From Desmodus rotundus (Eukaryota > Chordata > Mammalia > Chiroptera > Phyllostomidae), in assembly GCF_022682495.2 (NCBI RefSeq), contig NW_026527489.1:124001-188000 (forward strand): DNA of 64,000 bases. Direction: 5' to 3'. The number at the start of each line of letters is the position of its first letter. The first letter of the stretch is position 1. Positions 34,791 to 46,539 of this stretch are shown one piece after another. Under the pieces are notes generated by a model. It made no database searches and had not been told where the DNA came from. It saw only the letters and a program-made list of their open reading frames with translations. The translations under genes were made by a program, and so were the position numbers.

Positions 34791-36355
34791 GGTGGGTCAT
34801 GTGACCCCTCAAGGATGGGGCACGTGACCTCCCAAGGGTGGGTCAGGAGACCCCACAAGGGTGGGTCACGGGACCCCTCAAGGGTGGGACACGAGACCCC
34901 TCAAGGGTTGGTCACGTGACCCCAAAAGGGTAGGTCACGAGACCCCTCAAGGGTGGGTCACGTGACCCCTCAGGGGTGGGTCACGTGACCCCTCGGGAGT
35001 GGGTCACGTGACCCCTCGGGAGTGGGTCACGAGACCCCTCAGGGATGGGTCACGTGACCCCTCGGGAGTGGGTCACGATACCCCTCAGGTGTGGGTCACG
35101 TGATACCTCTGGAGTGGGTCACGAGACCCCTCAGGGGTGGGTCACGTGACCCCTCCGGGGTGGCTCCCGTGACCCCTCAGGGGTGGGTGACGTGACCCAT
35201 CAACAGTGGTTCAGGAGACACGTCAAGGGTGGGTCCCGTGACCCGAGGGAGGCTTGTGCTGGGGAGCCTGAGTGCGCACGCGCGGCCCGCTTATAGGCCC
35301 GAAATGAGCCAGCCGCGGCTCGGAGAAAAGCCATCTCCTGAGGGCCTCCCCATGTTCCTCCACTCCTCAAGGAGGACCCCTTTACGGATGGAAGAAAAGG
35401 GGGATCTTCGCAGTGGTGGGTTCCGGCCAGAGGCGTCTGCGGGTTTGCCTGCACGTACGCCAGGTGCTCGCACAACGGGCCCAGGTGTTTGAGCCCCGTG
35501 GAGGCAGAGGGCTGCTTATTGCTGGATGATAGTGTCCTGCAGGGTTAAGGGACGGCGTGGGCACTCCCAGGGCCACAGAGGGCACCTGGCCTTTAGAGAG
35601 TTCCCTGGAAAATTCCTCGCCCAGGCCCATGGTCCACAAGTCTATCCTGGGTACAGTGTCTGTGCGAGGCTGGGAGTGCTTCTGGGCAGTGTTCCCCAGG
35701 GGAAATCGCGTGGTCCTCTAGGTGGCAGGGAGGGCTCCTGTGTCCACGGATAGGTGCCCAGGGACCCTGTGGAACTGCTGTGACCTCTAAAGGGTGGGTC
35801 AGGTGAGCCAAGGGAGGTGTGTGCTTGGGAGCCTGAGTGCGCATGCGCGGCCCACGTAGAGGCCCGAAACGAGCCAGCCGCGGCTCGGAGAAAAGCCATC
35901 TCCTGGGGCCTCCCCATGTTCTTCCACTCTTCAAGCGTGACCCCTTTACGGATGGAGGAAAAGGGGGATCTTCGCAGTGGTGGGTTCGCGCCAGAGGGGT
36001 CTGCGGGTTTGCCTCCACGTACGCCAGGTGCCCGCACACCGGGCCCAGGTGTTTGAGCCCCGTGGAGGCAGAGGGCTGCTTATTGCTGGATGCAAGTGTC
36101 CTGCGGGGTCAAGGAACGGCATGGGCACTCCCCGGGCCACACAGGGCACCAGGCCCTTAGAGAGTTCCATGGGAAATCCCCCGCCCATGCCCCCGGTACC
36201 CAAGTCTGTCCTTAGCACACTGTCTGTGCGGGGCTGAAGGTACTGCTAGGCAGTGTGGCCTGTGGGAAATCGTGCGGTCCTCTGAGTGGCAGGGAGGGCT
36301 GCTGTATCCCCGAACAGGTGCGCAGGGACCCTGTAAAACAGCTGTCACCTCTCAA
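34791..36355. repeat. Unit 24, long
   Basis: Tract 34791-35246 (20), A 35247-35811, B 35812-36355. Marks are TCAGGTGTGGGTC, GGCCCATGGTCC, a private CACGGATAGGTGCC, and CACGTAGAGGCCC. It recurs almost exactly as unit 39. Confidence 0.93.
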
Positions 36356-37851
36356 GGTGGGTCATGTGACCCCTCAAGGGTGGGGCACGTGACCACCCAA
36401 GGGTGGGTCAGGAGACCCCACAAGGGTGGGTCACGGGACCCCTCAAGGGTGGGTCACGAGACCCCTCAAGGGTTGGTCACGTGACCCCAAAAGGGTAGGT
36501 CACGAGACCCCTCAAGGGTGGGTCACGTGACCCCTCAGGGGTGGGTCACGTGACCCCTCGGGAGTGGGTCACGAGACCCCTCAGGGGTGGGTCACGTGAT
36601 ACCTCTGGAGTGGGTCACGAGACCCCTCAGGGGTGGGTCACGTGACCCCTCCGGGGTGGCTCCGGTGACCCCTCAGGGGTGGGTGACGTGACCCCTCAAC
36701 AGTGGTTCAGGAGACACGTCAAGGGTGGGTCCCGTGACCCGAGGGAGGCTTGTGGTGGGGAGCCTGAGTGCGCACGCGCGGCCCGCTTATAGGCCCGAAA
36801 TGAGCCAGCCGCGGCTCGGAGAAAGGCCATCTCCTGGGGGCCTCCCCATGTTCCTCCACTCCTCAAGGAGGACCCCTTTACGGATGGAAGAAAAGGGGGA
36901 TCTTCGCAGTGGTGGGTTCCGGCCAGAGGCGTCTGCGGGTTTGCCTGCACGTACGCCAGGTGCTCGCACAACGGGCCCAGGTGTTTGAGCCCCGTGGAGG
37001 CAGAGGGCTGCTTATTGCTGGATGATAGTGTCCTGCAGGGTTAAGGGACGGCGTGGGCACTCCCAGGGCCACAGAGGGCACCTGGCCTTTAGAGAGTTCC
37101 CTGGAAAATTCCTCGCCCAGGCCCTTGGTCCACAAGTCTATCCTGGGTACAGTGTCTGTGCGAGGCTGGGAGTGCTTCTGGGCAGTGTTCCCCAGGGGAA
37201 ATCGCGTGGTCCTCTAGGTGGCAGGGAGGGCTCCTGTGTCCACGGACAGGTGCCCAGGGACCCTGTGGAACTGCTGTGACCTCTAAAGGGTGGGTCAGGT
37301 GAGCCAAGGGAGGTGTGTGCTTGGGAGCCTGAGTGCCCATGCGCGGCCCACGTATAGGCCCGAAACCAGCCAGCCGCGGCTTGGAGAAAAGCCATCTCCT
37401 GGGGCCTCCCCATGTTCTTCCACTCCTCAAGCGTGACCCCTTTACGGATGGAGGAAAAGGGGGATCTTCGCAGTGGTGGGTTCGCGCCAGAGGGGTCTGC
37501 GGGTTTGCCTCCACGTACGCCAGGTGCCCGCACACCGGGCCCAGGTGTTTGAGCCCCGTGGAGGCAGAGGGCTGCTTATTGCTGGATGCAAGTGTCCTGC
37601 GGGGTCAAGGAACGGCACGGGCACTCCCCGGGCCACACAGGGCACCGGGCCCTTAGAGAGTTCCATGGGAAATCCCCCGCCCATGCCCCCGGTACCCAAG
37701 TCTGTCCTTAGCACACTGTCTGTGCGGGGCTGAAGGTACTGCTAGGCAGTGTGGCCTGTGGGAAATCGTGCGGTCCTCTGAGAGGCAGGGAGGGCTGCTG
37801 TTTCCCCGAACAGGTGCGCAGGGACCCTGTAAAACAGCTGTGACCTCTCAA
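36356..37851. repeat. Unit 25, short
   Basis: Tract 36356-36742 (17), A 36743-37307, B 37308-37851. B carries the damaged NRF1-type site TGCCCATGCGC plus AACGGCACGGG and CTGAGAGGCAGG. It recurs as unit 40 and as the 3' part of unit 19. Confidence 0.93.
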
Positions 37852-39416
37852 GGTGGGTCATGTGACCCCTCAAGGGTGGGGCACGTGACCTCCCAAGGGT
37901 GGGTCAGAAGACCCCACAAGGGTGGGTCACGGGACCCCTCAAGGGTGGGTCACGAGACCCCTCAAGGGTTGGTCACGTGACCCCAAAAGGGTAGGTCACG
38001 AGACCCCTCAAGGGTGTGTCTCGTGACCCCTCAGGGGTGGGTCACGTGTCCCCTCGGGAGTGGGTCACGTGACCCCTCGGGAGTGGGTCACGAGACCCCT
38101 CAGGGGTGGGTCACGTGACCCCTCGGGAGTGGGTCACGAGACCCCTCAGGGGTGGGTCATGTGATACTTCTGGAGTGGGTCACGAGACCCCTCAGGGGTG
38201 GGTCACGTGACCCCACCGGGGTGGCTCCCGTGACCCCTCAGGGGTGGGTGACGTGACCCCTCAACAGTGGTTCAGGAGACACGTCAAGGGTGGGTCCCGT
38301 GACCCGAGGGAGGCTTGTGGTGGGGAGCCTGAGTGCGCACGCGCGGCCCGCTTATAGGCCCGAAATGAGCCAGCCGCGGCTCGGAGAAAAGCCATCTCCT
38401 GGGGGCCTCCCCATGTTCCTCCACTCCTCAAGGAGGACCCCTTTACGGATGGAAGAAAAGGGGGATCTTCGCAGTGGTGGGTTCCGGCCAGAGGCGTCTG
38501 CGGGTTTGCCTGCACGTACGCCAGGTGCTCGCACAACGGGCCCAGGTGTTTGAGCCCCGTGGAGGCAGAGGGCTGCTTATTGCTGGATGATAGTGTCCTG
38601 CAGGGTTAAGGGACGGCGTGGGCACTCCCAGGAGCACAGAGGGCACCTGGCCTTTAGAGAGTTCCCTGGAAAATTCCCCGCCCAGGCCCTTGGTCCACAA
38701 GTCTATCCTAGGTACAGTGTCTGTGCGAGGCTGGGAGTGCTTCTGGGCAGTGTTCCCCAGGGGAAATCGCGTGGTCCTCTAGGTGGCAGGGAGGGCTCCT
38801 GTGTCCACGGACAGGTGCCCAGGGACCCTGTGGAACTGCTGTGACCTCTAAAGGGTGGGTCAGGTGAGCCAAGGGAGGTGTGTGCTTGGAAGCCTGAGTG
38901 CGCATGCGCGGCCCACGTATAGGCCGGAAACGAGCCAGCCGCGGCTCGGAGAAAAGCCATCTCCTGGGGCCTCCCCATGTTCTTCCACTCCTCAAGCGTG
39001 ACCCCTTTACGGATGGAGGAAAAGGGGGATCTTCGCAGTGGTGGGTTCGCGCCAGAGGGGTCTGCGGGTTTGCCTCCACGTACGCCAGGTGCCCGCACAC
39101 CGGGCCCAGGTGTTTGAGCCCCGTGGAGGCAGAGGGCTGCTTATTGCTGGATGCAAGTGTCCTGCGGGGTCAAGGAACGGCATGGGCACTCCCCGGGCCA
39201 CACAGGGCACCAGGCCCTTAGAGAGTTCCATGGGAAATCCCCCGCCCATGCCCCCGGTACCCAAGTCTGTCCTTAGCACACTGTCTGTGCGGGGCTGAAG
39301 GTACTGCTAGGCAGTGTGGCCTGTGGGAAATCGTGCGGTCCTCTGAGTGGCAGGGAGGGCTGCTGTATCCCCGAACAGGTGCGCAGGGACCCTGTAAAAC
39401 AGCTGTCACCTCTCAA
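37852..39416. repeat. Unit 26, long
   Basis: Tract 37852-38307 (20), A 38308-38872, B 38873-39416. I see no difference from unit 20, 9,183 bp upstream, including CACGTGTCCCC and ATCCTAGGTAC. Confidence 0.93.
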
Positions 39417-40912
39417 GGTGGGTCATGTGACCCCTCAAGGGTGGGGCACGTGACCACCCAAGGGTGGGTCAGGAGACCCCACAAGGGTGGGTCACGGGAC
39501 CCCTCAAGGGTGGGTCACGAGACCCCTCAAGGGTTGCTCACGTGACCCCAAAAGGGTAGGTCACGAGACCCCTCAAGGGTGGGTCACGTGACCCCTCAGG
39601 GGTGGGTCACGTGACCCCTCGGGAGTGGGTCACGAGACCCCTCAGGGGTGGGTCACGTGATACCTCTGGAGTGGGTCACGAGACCCCTCAGGGGTGGGTC
39701 ACGTGACCCCTCCGGGGTGGCTCCGGTGACCCCTCAGGGGTGGGTGACGTGACCCCTCAACAGTGGTTCAGGAGACACGTCAAGGGTGGGTCCCGTGACC
39801 CGAGGGAGGCTTGTGGTGGGGAGCCTGAGTGCGCACGCGCGGCCCGCTTATAGGCCCGAAATGAGCCAGCCGCGGCTCGGAGAAAGGCCATCTCCTGGGG
39901 GCCTCCCCATGTTCCTCCACTCCTCAAGGAGGACCCCTTTACGGATGGAAGAAAAGGGGGATCTTCGCAGTGGTGGGTTCCGGCCAGAGGCGTCTGCGGG
40001 TTTGCCTGCACGTACGCCAGGTGCTCGCACAACGGGCCCAGGTGTTTGAGCCCCGTGGAGGCAGAGGGCTGCTTATTGCTGGATGATAGTGTCCTGCAGG
40101 GTTAAGGGACGGCGTGGGCACTCCCAGGGCCACAGAGGGCACCTGGCCTTTAGAGAGTTCCCTGGAAAATTCCTCGCCCAGGCCCTTGGTCCACAAGTCT
40201 ATCCTGGGTACAGTGTCTGTGCGAGGCTGGGAGTGCTTCTGGGCAGTGTTCCCCAGGGGAAATCGCGTGGTCCTCTAGGTGGCAGGGAGGGCTCCTGTGT
40301 CCACGGACAGGTGCCCAGGGACCCTGTGGAACTGCTGTGACCTCTAAAGGGTGGGTCAGGTGAGCCAAGGGAGGTGTGTGCTTGGGAGCCTGAGTGCGCA
40401 TGCGCGGCCCACGTATAGGCCCGAAACCAGCCAGCCGCGGCTTGGAGAAAAGCCATCTCCTGGGGCCTCCCCATGTTCTTCCACTCCTCAAGCGTGACCC
40501 CTTTACGGATGGAGGAAAAGGGGGATCTTCGCAGTGGTGGGTTCGCGCCAGAGGGGTCTGCGGGTTTGCCTCCACGTACGCCAGGTGCCCGCACACCGGG
40601 CCCAGGTGTTTGAGCCCCGTGGAGGCAGAGGGCTGCTTATTGCTGGATGCAAGTGTCCTGCGGGGTCAAGGAACGGCACGAGCACTCCCCGGGCCACACA
40701 GGGCACCGGGCCCTTAGAGAGTTCCATGGGAAATCCCCCGCCTATGCCCCCGGTACCCAAGTCTGTCCTTAGCACACTGTCTGTGCGGGGCTGAAGGTAC
40801 TGCTAGGCAGTGTGGCCTGTGGGAAATCGTGCGGTCCTCTGAGAGGCAGGGAGGGCTGCTGTTTCCCTGAACAGGTGCGCAGGGACCCTGTAAAACAGCT
40901 GTGACCTCTCAA
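39417..40912. repeat. Unit 27, short
   Basis: Tract 39417-39803 (17), A 39804-40368, B 40369-40912. It matches unit 21 at offset 9,183, including CCGCCTATGCC and TTTCCCTGAACAG. Confidence 0.93.
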
Positions 40913-42477
40913 GGTGGGTCATGTGACCCCTCAAGGGTGGGGCACGTGACCTCCCAAGGGTGGGTCAGAAGACCCCACAAGGGTGGGTCACGGGACCCCT
41001 CAAGGGTGGGTCACGAGACCCCTCAAGGGTTGGTCACGTGACCCCAAAAGGGTAGGTCACGAGACCCCTCAAGGGTGTGTCTCGTGACCCCTCAGGGGTG
41101 GGTCACGTGACCCCTCGGGAGTGGGTCACGTGACCCCTCGGGATTGGGTCACGAGACCCCTCAGGGGTGGGTCACGTGACCCCTCGGGAGTGGGTCACGA
41201 GACCCCTCAGGGGTGGGTCATGTGATACTTCTGGAGTGGGTCACGAGACCCCTCAGGGGTGGGTCACGTGACCCCACCGGGGTGGCTCCCGTGACCCCTC
41301 AGGGGTGGGTGACGTGACCCCTCAACAGTGGTTCAGGAGACACGTCAAGGGTGGGTCCCGTGACCCGAGGGAGGCTTGTGGTGGGGAGCCTGAGTGCGCA
41401 CGCGCGGCCCGCTTATAGGCCCGAAATGAGCCAGCCGCGGCTCGGAGAAAAGCCATCTCCTGGGGGCCTCCCCATGTTCCTCCACTCCTCAAGGAGGACC
41501 CCTTTACGGATGGAAGAAAAGGGGGATCTTCGCAGTGGTGGGTTCCGGCCAGAGGCGTCTGCGGGTTTGCCTGCACGTACGCCAGGTGCTCGCACAACGG
41601 GCCCAGGTGTTTGAGCCCCGTGGAGGCAGAGGGCTGCTTATTGCTGGATGATAGTGTCCTGCAGGGTTAAGGGACGGCGTGGGCACTCCCAGGAGCACAG
41701 AGGGCACCTGGCCTTTAGAGAGTTCCCTGGAAAATTCCCCGCCCAGGCCCTTGGTCCACAAGTCTATCCTAGGTACAGTGTCTGTGCGAGGCTGGGAGTG
41801 CTTCTGGGCAGTGTTCCCCAGGGGAAATCGCGTGGTCCTCTAGGTGGCAGGGAGGGCTCCTGTGTCCACGGACAGGTGCCCAGGGACCTTGTGGAACTGC
41901 TGTGACCTCTAAAGGGTGGGTCAGGTGAGCCAAGGGAGGTGTGTGCTTGGAAGCCTGAGTGCGCATGCGCGGCCCACGTATAGGCCGGAAACGAGCCAGC
42001 CGCGGCTCGGAGAAAAGCCATCTCCTGGGGCCTCCCCATGTTCTTCCACTCCTCAAGCGTGACCCCTTTACGGATGGAGGAAAAGGGGGATCTTCGCAGT
42101 GGTGGGTTCGCGCCAGAGGGGTCTGCGGGTTTGCCTCCACGTACGCCAGGTGCCCGCACACCGGGCCCAGGTGTTTGAGCCCCGTGGAGGCAGAGGGCTG
42201 CTTATTGCTGGATGCAAGTGTCCTGCGGGGTCAAGGAATGGCATGGGCACTCCCCGGGCCACACAGGGCACCAGGCCCTTAGAGAGTTCCATGGGAAATC
42301 CCCCGCCCATGCCCCCGGTACCCAAGTCTGTCCTTAGCACACTGTCTGTGCGGGGCTGAAGGTACTGCTAGGCAGTGTGGCCTGTGGGAAATCGTGCGGT
42401 CCTCTGAGTGGCAGGGAGGGCTGCTGTATCCCCGAACAGGTGCGCAGGGACCCTGTAAAAGAGCTGTCACCTCTCAA
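40913..42477. repeat. Unit 28, long
   Basis: Tract 40913-41368 (20), A 41369-41933, B 41934-42477. It matches unit 22 at offset 9,183, including GGGACCTTGTGG and TAAAAGAGCTG. Confidence 0.93.
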
Positions 42478-43973
42478 GGTGGGTCATGTGACCCCTCAAG
42501 GGTGGGGCACGTGACCACCCAAGGGTGGGTCAGGAGACCCCACAAGGGTGGGTCACGGGACCCCTCAAGGGTGGGTCACGAGACCCCTCAAGGGTTGCTC
42601 ACGTGACCCCAAAAGGGTAGGTCACGAGACCCCTCAAGGGTGGGTCACGTGACCCCTCAGGGGTGGGTCACGTGACCCCTCGGGAGTGGGTCACGAGACC
42701 CCTCAGGGGTGGGTCACGTGATACCTCTGGAGTGGGTCACGAGACCCCTCAGGGGTGGGTCACGTGACCCCTCCGGGGTGGCTCCGGTGACCCCTCAGGG
42801 GTGGGTGACGTGACCCCTCAACAGTGGTTCAGGAGACACGTCAAGGGTGGGTCCCGTGACCCGAGGGAGGCTTGTGGTGGGGAGCCTGAGTGCGCACGCG
42901 CGGCCCGCTTATAGGCCCGAAATGAGCCAGCCGCGGCTCGGAGAAAGGCCATCTCCTGGGGGCCTCCCCATGTTCCTCCACTCCTCAAGGAGGACCCCTT
43001 TACGGATGGAAGAAAAGGGGGATCTTCGCAGTGGTGGGTTCCGGCCAGAGGCGTCTGCGGGTTTGCCTGCACGTACGCCAGGTGCTCGCACAACGGGCCC
43101 AGGTGTTTGAGCCCCGTGGAGGCAGAGGGCTGCTTATTGCTGGATGATAGTGTCCTGCAGGGTTAAGGGACGGCGTGGGCACTCCCAGGGCCACAGAGGG
43201 CACCTGGCCTTTAGAGAGTTCCCTGGAAAATTCCTCGCCCAGGCCCTTGGTCCACAAGTCTATCCTGGGTACAGTGTCTGTGCGAGGCTGGGAGTGCTTC
43301 TGGGCAGTGTTCCCCAGGGGAAATCGCGTGGTCCTCTAGGTGGCAGGGAGGGCTCCTGTGTCCACGGACAGGTGCCCAGGGACCCTGTGGAACTGCTGTG
43401 ACCTCTAAAGGGTGGGTCAGGTGAGCCAAGGGAGGTGTGTGCTTGGGAGCCTGAGTGCGCATGCGCGGCCCACGTATAGGCCCGAAACCAGCCAGCCGCG
43501 GCTTGGAGAAAAGCCATCTCCTGGGGCCTCCCCATGTTCTTCCACTCCTCAAGCGTGACCCCTTTACGGATGGAGGAAAAGGGGGATCTTCGCAGTGGTG
43601 GGTTCGCGCCAGAGGGGTCTGCGGGTTTGCCTCCACGTACGCCAGGTGCCCGCACACCGGGCCCAGGTGTTTGAGCCCCGTGGAGGCAGAGGGCTGCTTA
43701 TTGCTGGATGCAAGTGTCCTGCGGGGTCAAGGAACGGCACGAGCACTCCCCGGGCCACACAGGGCACCGGGCCCTTAGAGAGTTCCATGGGAAATCCCCC
43801 GCCTATGCCCCCGGTACCCAAGTCTGTCCTTAGCACACTGTCTGTGCGGGGCTGAAGGTACTGCTAGGCAGTGTGGCCTGTGGGAAATCGTGCGGTCCTC
43901 TGAGAGGCAGGGAGGGCTGCTGTTTCCCTGAACAGGTGCGCAGGGACCCTGTAAAACAGCTGTGACCTCTCAA
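42478..43973. repeat. Unit 29, short
   Basis: Tract 42478-42864 (17), A 42865-43429, B 43430-43973. It is of the unit 21/27 type to its end, unlike unit 23, its partner at offset 9,183. Confidence 0.93.
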
Positions 43974-45538
43974 GGTGGGTCATGTGACCCCTCAAGGGTG
44001 GGGCACGTGACCTCCCAAGGGTGGGTCAGAAGACCCCACAAGGGTGGGTCACGGGACCCCTCAAGGGTGGGTCACGAGACCCCTCAAGGGTTGGTCACGT
44101 GACCCCAAAAGGGTAGGTCACGAGACCCCTCAAGGGTGTGTCTCGTGACCCCTCAGGGGTGGGTCACGTGACCCCTCGGGAGTGGGTCACGTGACCCCTC
44201 GGGAGTGGGTCACGAGACCCCTCAGGGGTGGGTCACGTGACCCCTCGGGAGTGGGTCACGAGACCCCTCAGGGGTGGGTCACGTGATACCTCTGGAGTGG
44301 GTCACGAGACACCTCAGGGGTGGGTCACGTGACACCTCCGGGGTGGCTCCCGTGACCCCTCAGGGGTGGGTGACGTGACCCCTCAACAGTGGTTCAGGAG
44401 ACACGTCAAGGGTGGGTCCCGTGACCCGAGGGAGGCTTGTGGTGGGGAGCCTGAGTGCGCACGCGCGGCCCGCTTATAGGCCCGAAATGAGCCAGCCGCG
44501 GCTCGGAGAAAGGCCATATCCTGGGGGCCTCCCCATGTTCCTCCACTCCTCAAGGAGGACCCCTTTACGGATGGAAGAAAAGGGGGATCTTCGCAGTGGT
44601 GGGTTTCGGCCAGAGGCGTCTGCGGGTTTGCCTGCACGTACGCCAGGTGCTCGCACAACGGGCCCAGGTGTTTGAGCCCCGTGGAGGCAGAGGGCTGCTT
44701 ATTGCTGGATGATAGTGTCCTGCAGGGTTAAGGGACGGCGTGGGCACTCCCAGGGCCACAAAGGGTACTTGGCCTTTAGAGAGTTCCCTGGAAAATTCCT
44801 CGCCCAGGCCCTTGGTCCACAAGTCTATCCTGGGTACAGTGTCTGTGCGAAGCTGGGAGTGCTTCTGGGCAGTGTTCCCCAGGGGAAATCGCGTGGTCCT
44901 CTAGGTGGCAGGGAGGGCTCCTGTGTCCACGGACAGGTGCCCAGGGACCCTGTGGAACTGCTGTGACCTCTAAAGGGTGGGTCAGGTGAGCCAAGGGAGG
45001 TGTGTGCTTGGGAGCCTGAGTGCGCATGCGCGGCCCACGTAGAGGCCCGAAACGAGCCAGCCGCGGCTTGGAGAAAAGCCATCTCCTGGGGCCTCCCCAT
45101 GTTCTTCCACTCCTCAAGCGTGACCCCTTTACGGATGGAGGAAAAGGGGGATCTTCGCAGTGGTGGGTTCGCGCCAGAGGGGTCTGCGGGTTTGCCTCCA
45201 CGTACGCCAGGTGCCCGCACACCGGGCCCAGGTGTTTGAGCCCCGTGGAGGCAGAGGGCTGCTTATTGCTGGATGCAAGTGTCCTGCGGGGTCAAGGAAC
45301 GGCATGGGCACTCCCCGGGCCACACAGGGCACCGGGCCCTTAGAGAGTTCCATGGGAAATCCCCCGCCCATGCCCCCGGTACCCAAGTCTGTCCTTAGCA
45401 CACTGTCTGTGCGGGGCTGAAGGTACTGCTAGGCAGTGTGGCCTGTGGGAAATCGTGCGGTCCTCTGAGTGGCAGGGAGGGCTGCTGTTTCCCCGAACAG
45501 GTGCGCAGGGACCCTGTAAAACAGCTGTCACCTCTCAA
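43974..45538. repeat. Unit 30, long, with private changes
   Basis: Tract 43974-44429 (20), A 44430-44994, B 44995-45538. Private marks are GAGACACCTC and GTGACACCTCC in the tract and GGCCATATCC, GGGTTTCGGCC, CACAAAGGGTACTTGG and GCGAAGCTGG in A. B has CACGTAGAGG. The raised number of private changes marks the approach to the diverged island. Confidence 0.92.
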
Positions 45539-46539
45539 GGTGGGTCATGTGACCCCTCAAGGGTGGGGCACGTTACCTCCCAAGGGTGGGTCAGGAGACC
45601 CCACAAGGGTGGGTCACGGGACCCCTCAAGGGTGGGTCACGAGACCCCTCAAGGGTTGGTCACGTGACCCCAAAATGGTAGGTCACGAGACCCCTCAAGG
45701 GTGGGTCACGTGACCCCTCAGGGGTGGGTCACGTGACCCCTCGGGAGTGGGTCACGTGACCCCTCGGGAGTGGGTCACGAGACCCCTCAGGGGTGGGTCA
45801 CGTGACCCCTCGGGAGTGGGTCACGAGACCCCTCAGGGGTGGGTCATGTGATACCTCTGGAGTGGGTCACGAGACCCCTCAGGGGTGGGTCACGTGACCC
45901 CACCGGGGTGGCTCCCGTGACCCCTCAGGGGTGGGTGACGTGACCCCTCAACAGTGGTTCAGGAGACACGTCAAGGGTGGGTCCCGTGACCCGAGGGAGG
46001 CTTGTGGTGGGGAGCCTGAGTGCGCACGCGCGGCCCGCTTATAGGCCCGAAATGAGCCAGCCGCGGCTCGGAGAAAAGCCATCTCCTGGGGGCCTCCCCA
46101 TGTTCCTCCACTCCTCAAGGAGGACCCCTTTACGGATGGAAGAAAAGGGGGATCTTCGCAGTGGTGGGTTCGTGCCAGAGGGGTCGGCGGGTTTGCCTGC
46201 AAGTACGCCAGGAGCTCGCACAACGGGCCCAGGTGTTTGAGCCCCGTGGAGGCAGAGGGCTGCTTATTGCTGGATGCAAGTGTCCTGCGGGGTCAAGGAA
46301 CGGCATGGGCACTCCCCTGGCCACACAGGGCGCCGGGCCCTTAGAGAGTTCCATGGGAAATCCCCCGCCCATGCCCCCGGTACCCAAGTCTGTCCTTAGC
46401 ACACAGTCTGTGCGGGGCTGAAGGTGCTGCTAGGCAGTGTGGCCTGTGGGAAATCGTGCGGTCCTCTGAGTGGCAGGGAGGGCTTCTGTTTCCCCGAACA
46501 GGTGCGCAGGGACCCTGTAAAACTGCTGTGACCTCTCAA
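45539..46539. repeat. Unit 31, chimeric A/B, one half missing
   Basis: Tract 45539-45994 (20 copies) is followed by a single 545-bp body (45995-46539). The 5' part is A-type (TGCGCACGCGCG, AAATGAGCC, CTCAAGGAGGACC). From GGATGCAAGTG it is B-type, with GGGAAATCCC. The switch lies in sequence common to A and B, about 46,229-46,275. The unit is 565 bp (exactly one half) shorter than its neighbours and has no half-A CTCF-like motif. Confidence 0.92.

Larger units (their letters stand above)
34560..39440. repeat. 4.9-kb block recurring 22,408 bp downstream
   Basis: The end of unit 23 and units 24-26 match 56,968-61,850 (end of unit 38, units 39-41) at a constant offset of 22,408 bp. Differences seen are the private GGATAGG of unit 24 and ACCTCCC for ACCACCC near 61,863, which marks the right limit. 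Confidence 0.8.
27640..43800. repeat. 9,183-bp higher-order repeat
   Basis: Half A to B of unit 19 through most of unit 23 (about 27.64-34.6 kb) recurs as units 25-29 (about 36.82-43.8 kb) at an offset of exactly 9,183 bp, three long/short dimers. Rare marks that keep this spacing are TGCCCATGCGC, CACGTGTCCCC, GGGACCTTGTGG, AAGGAATGGCATGG and TAAAAGAGCTG. Nested inside is the 3,061-bp dimer period. Confidence 0.85.
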
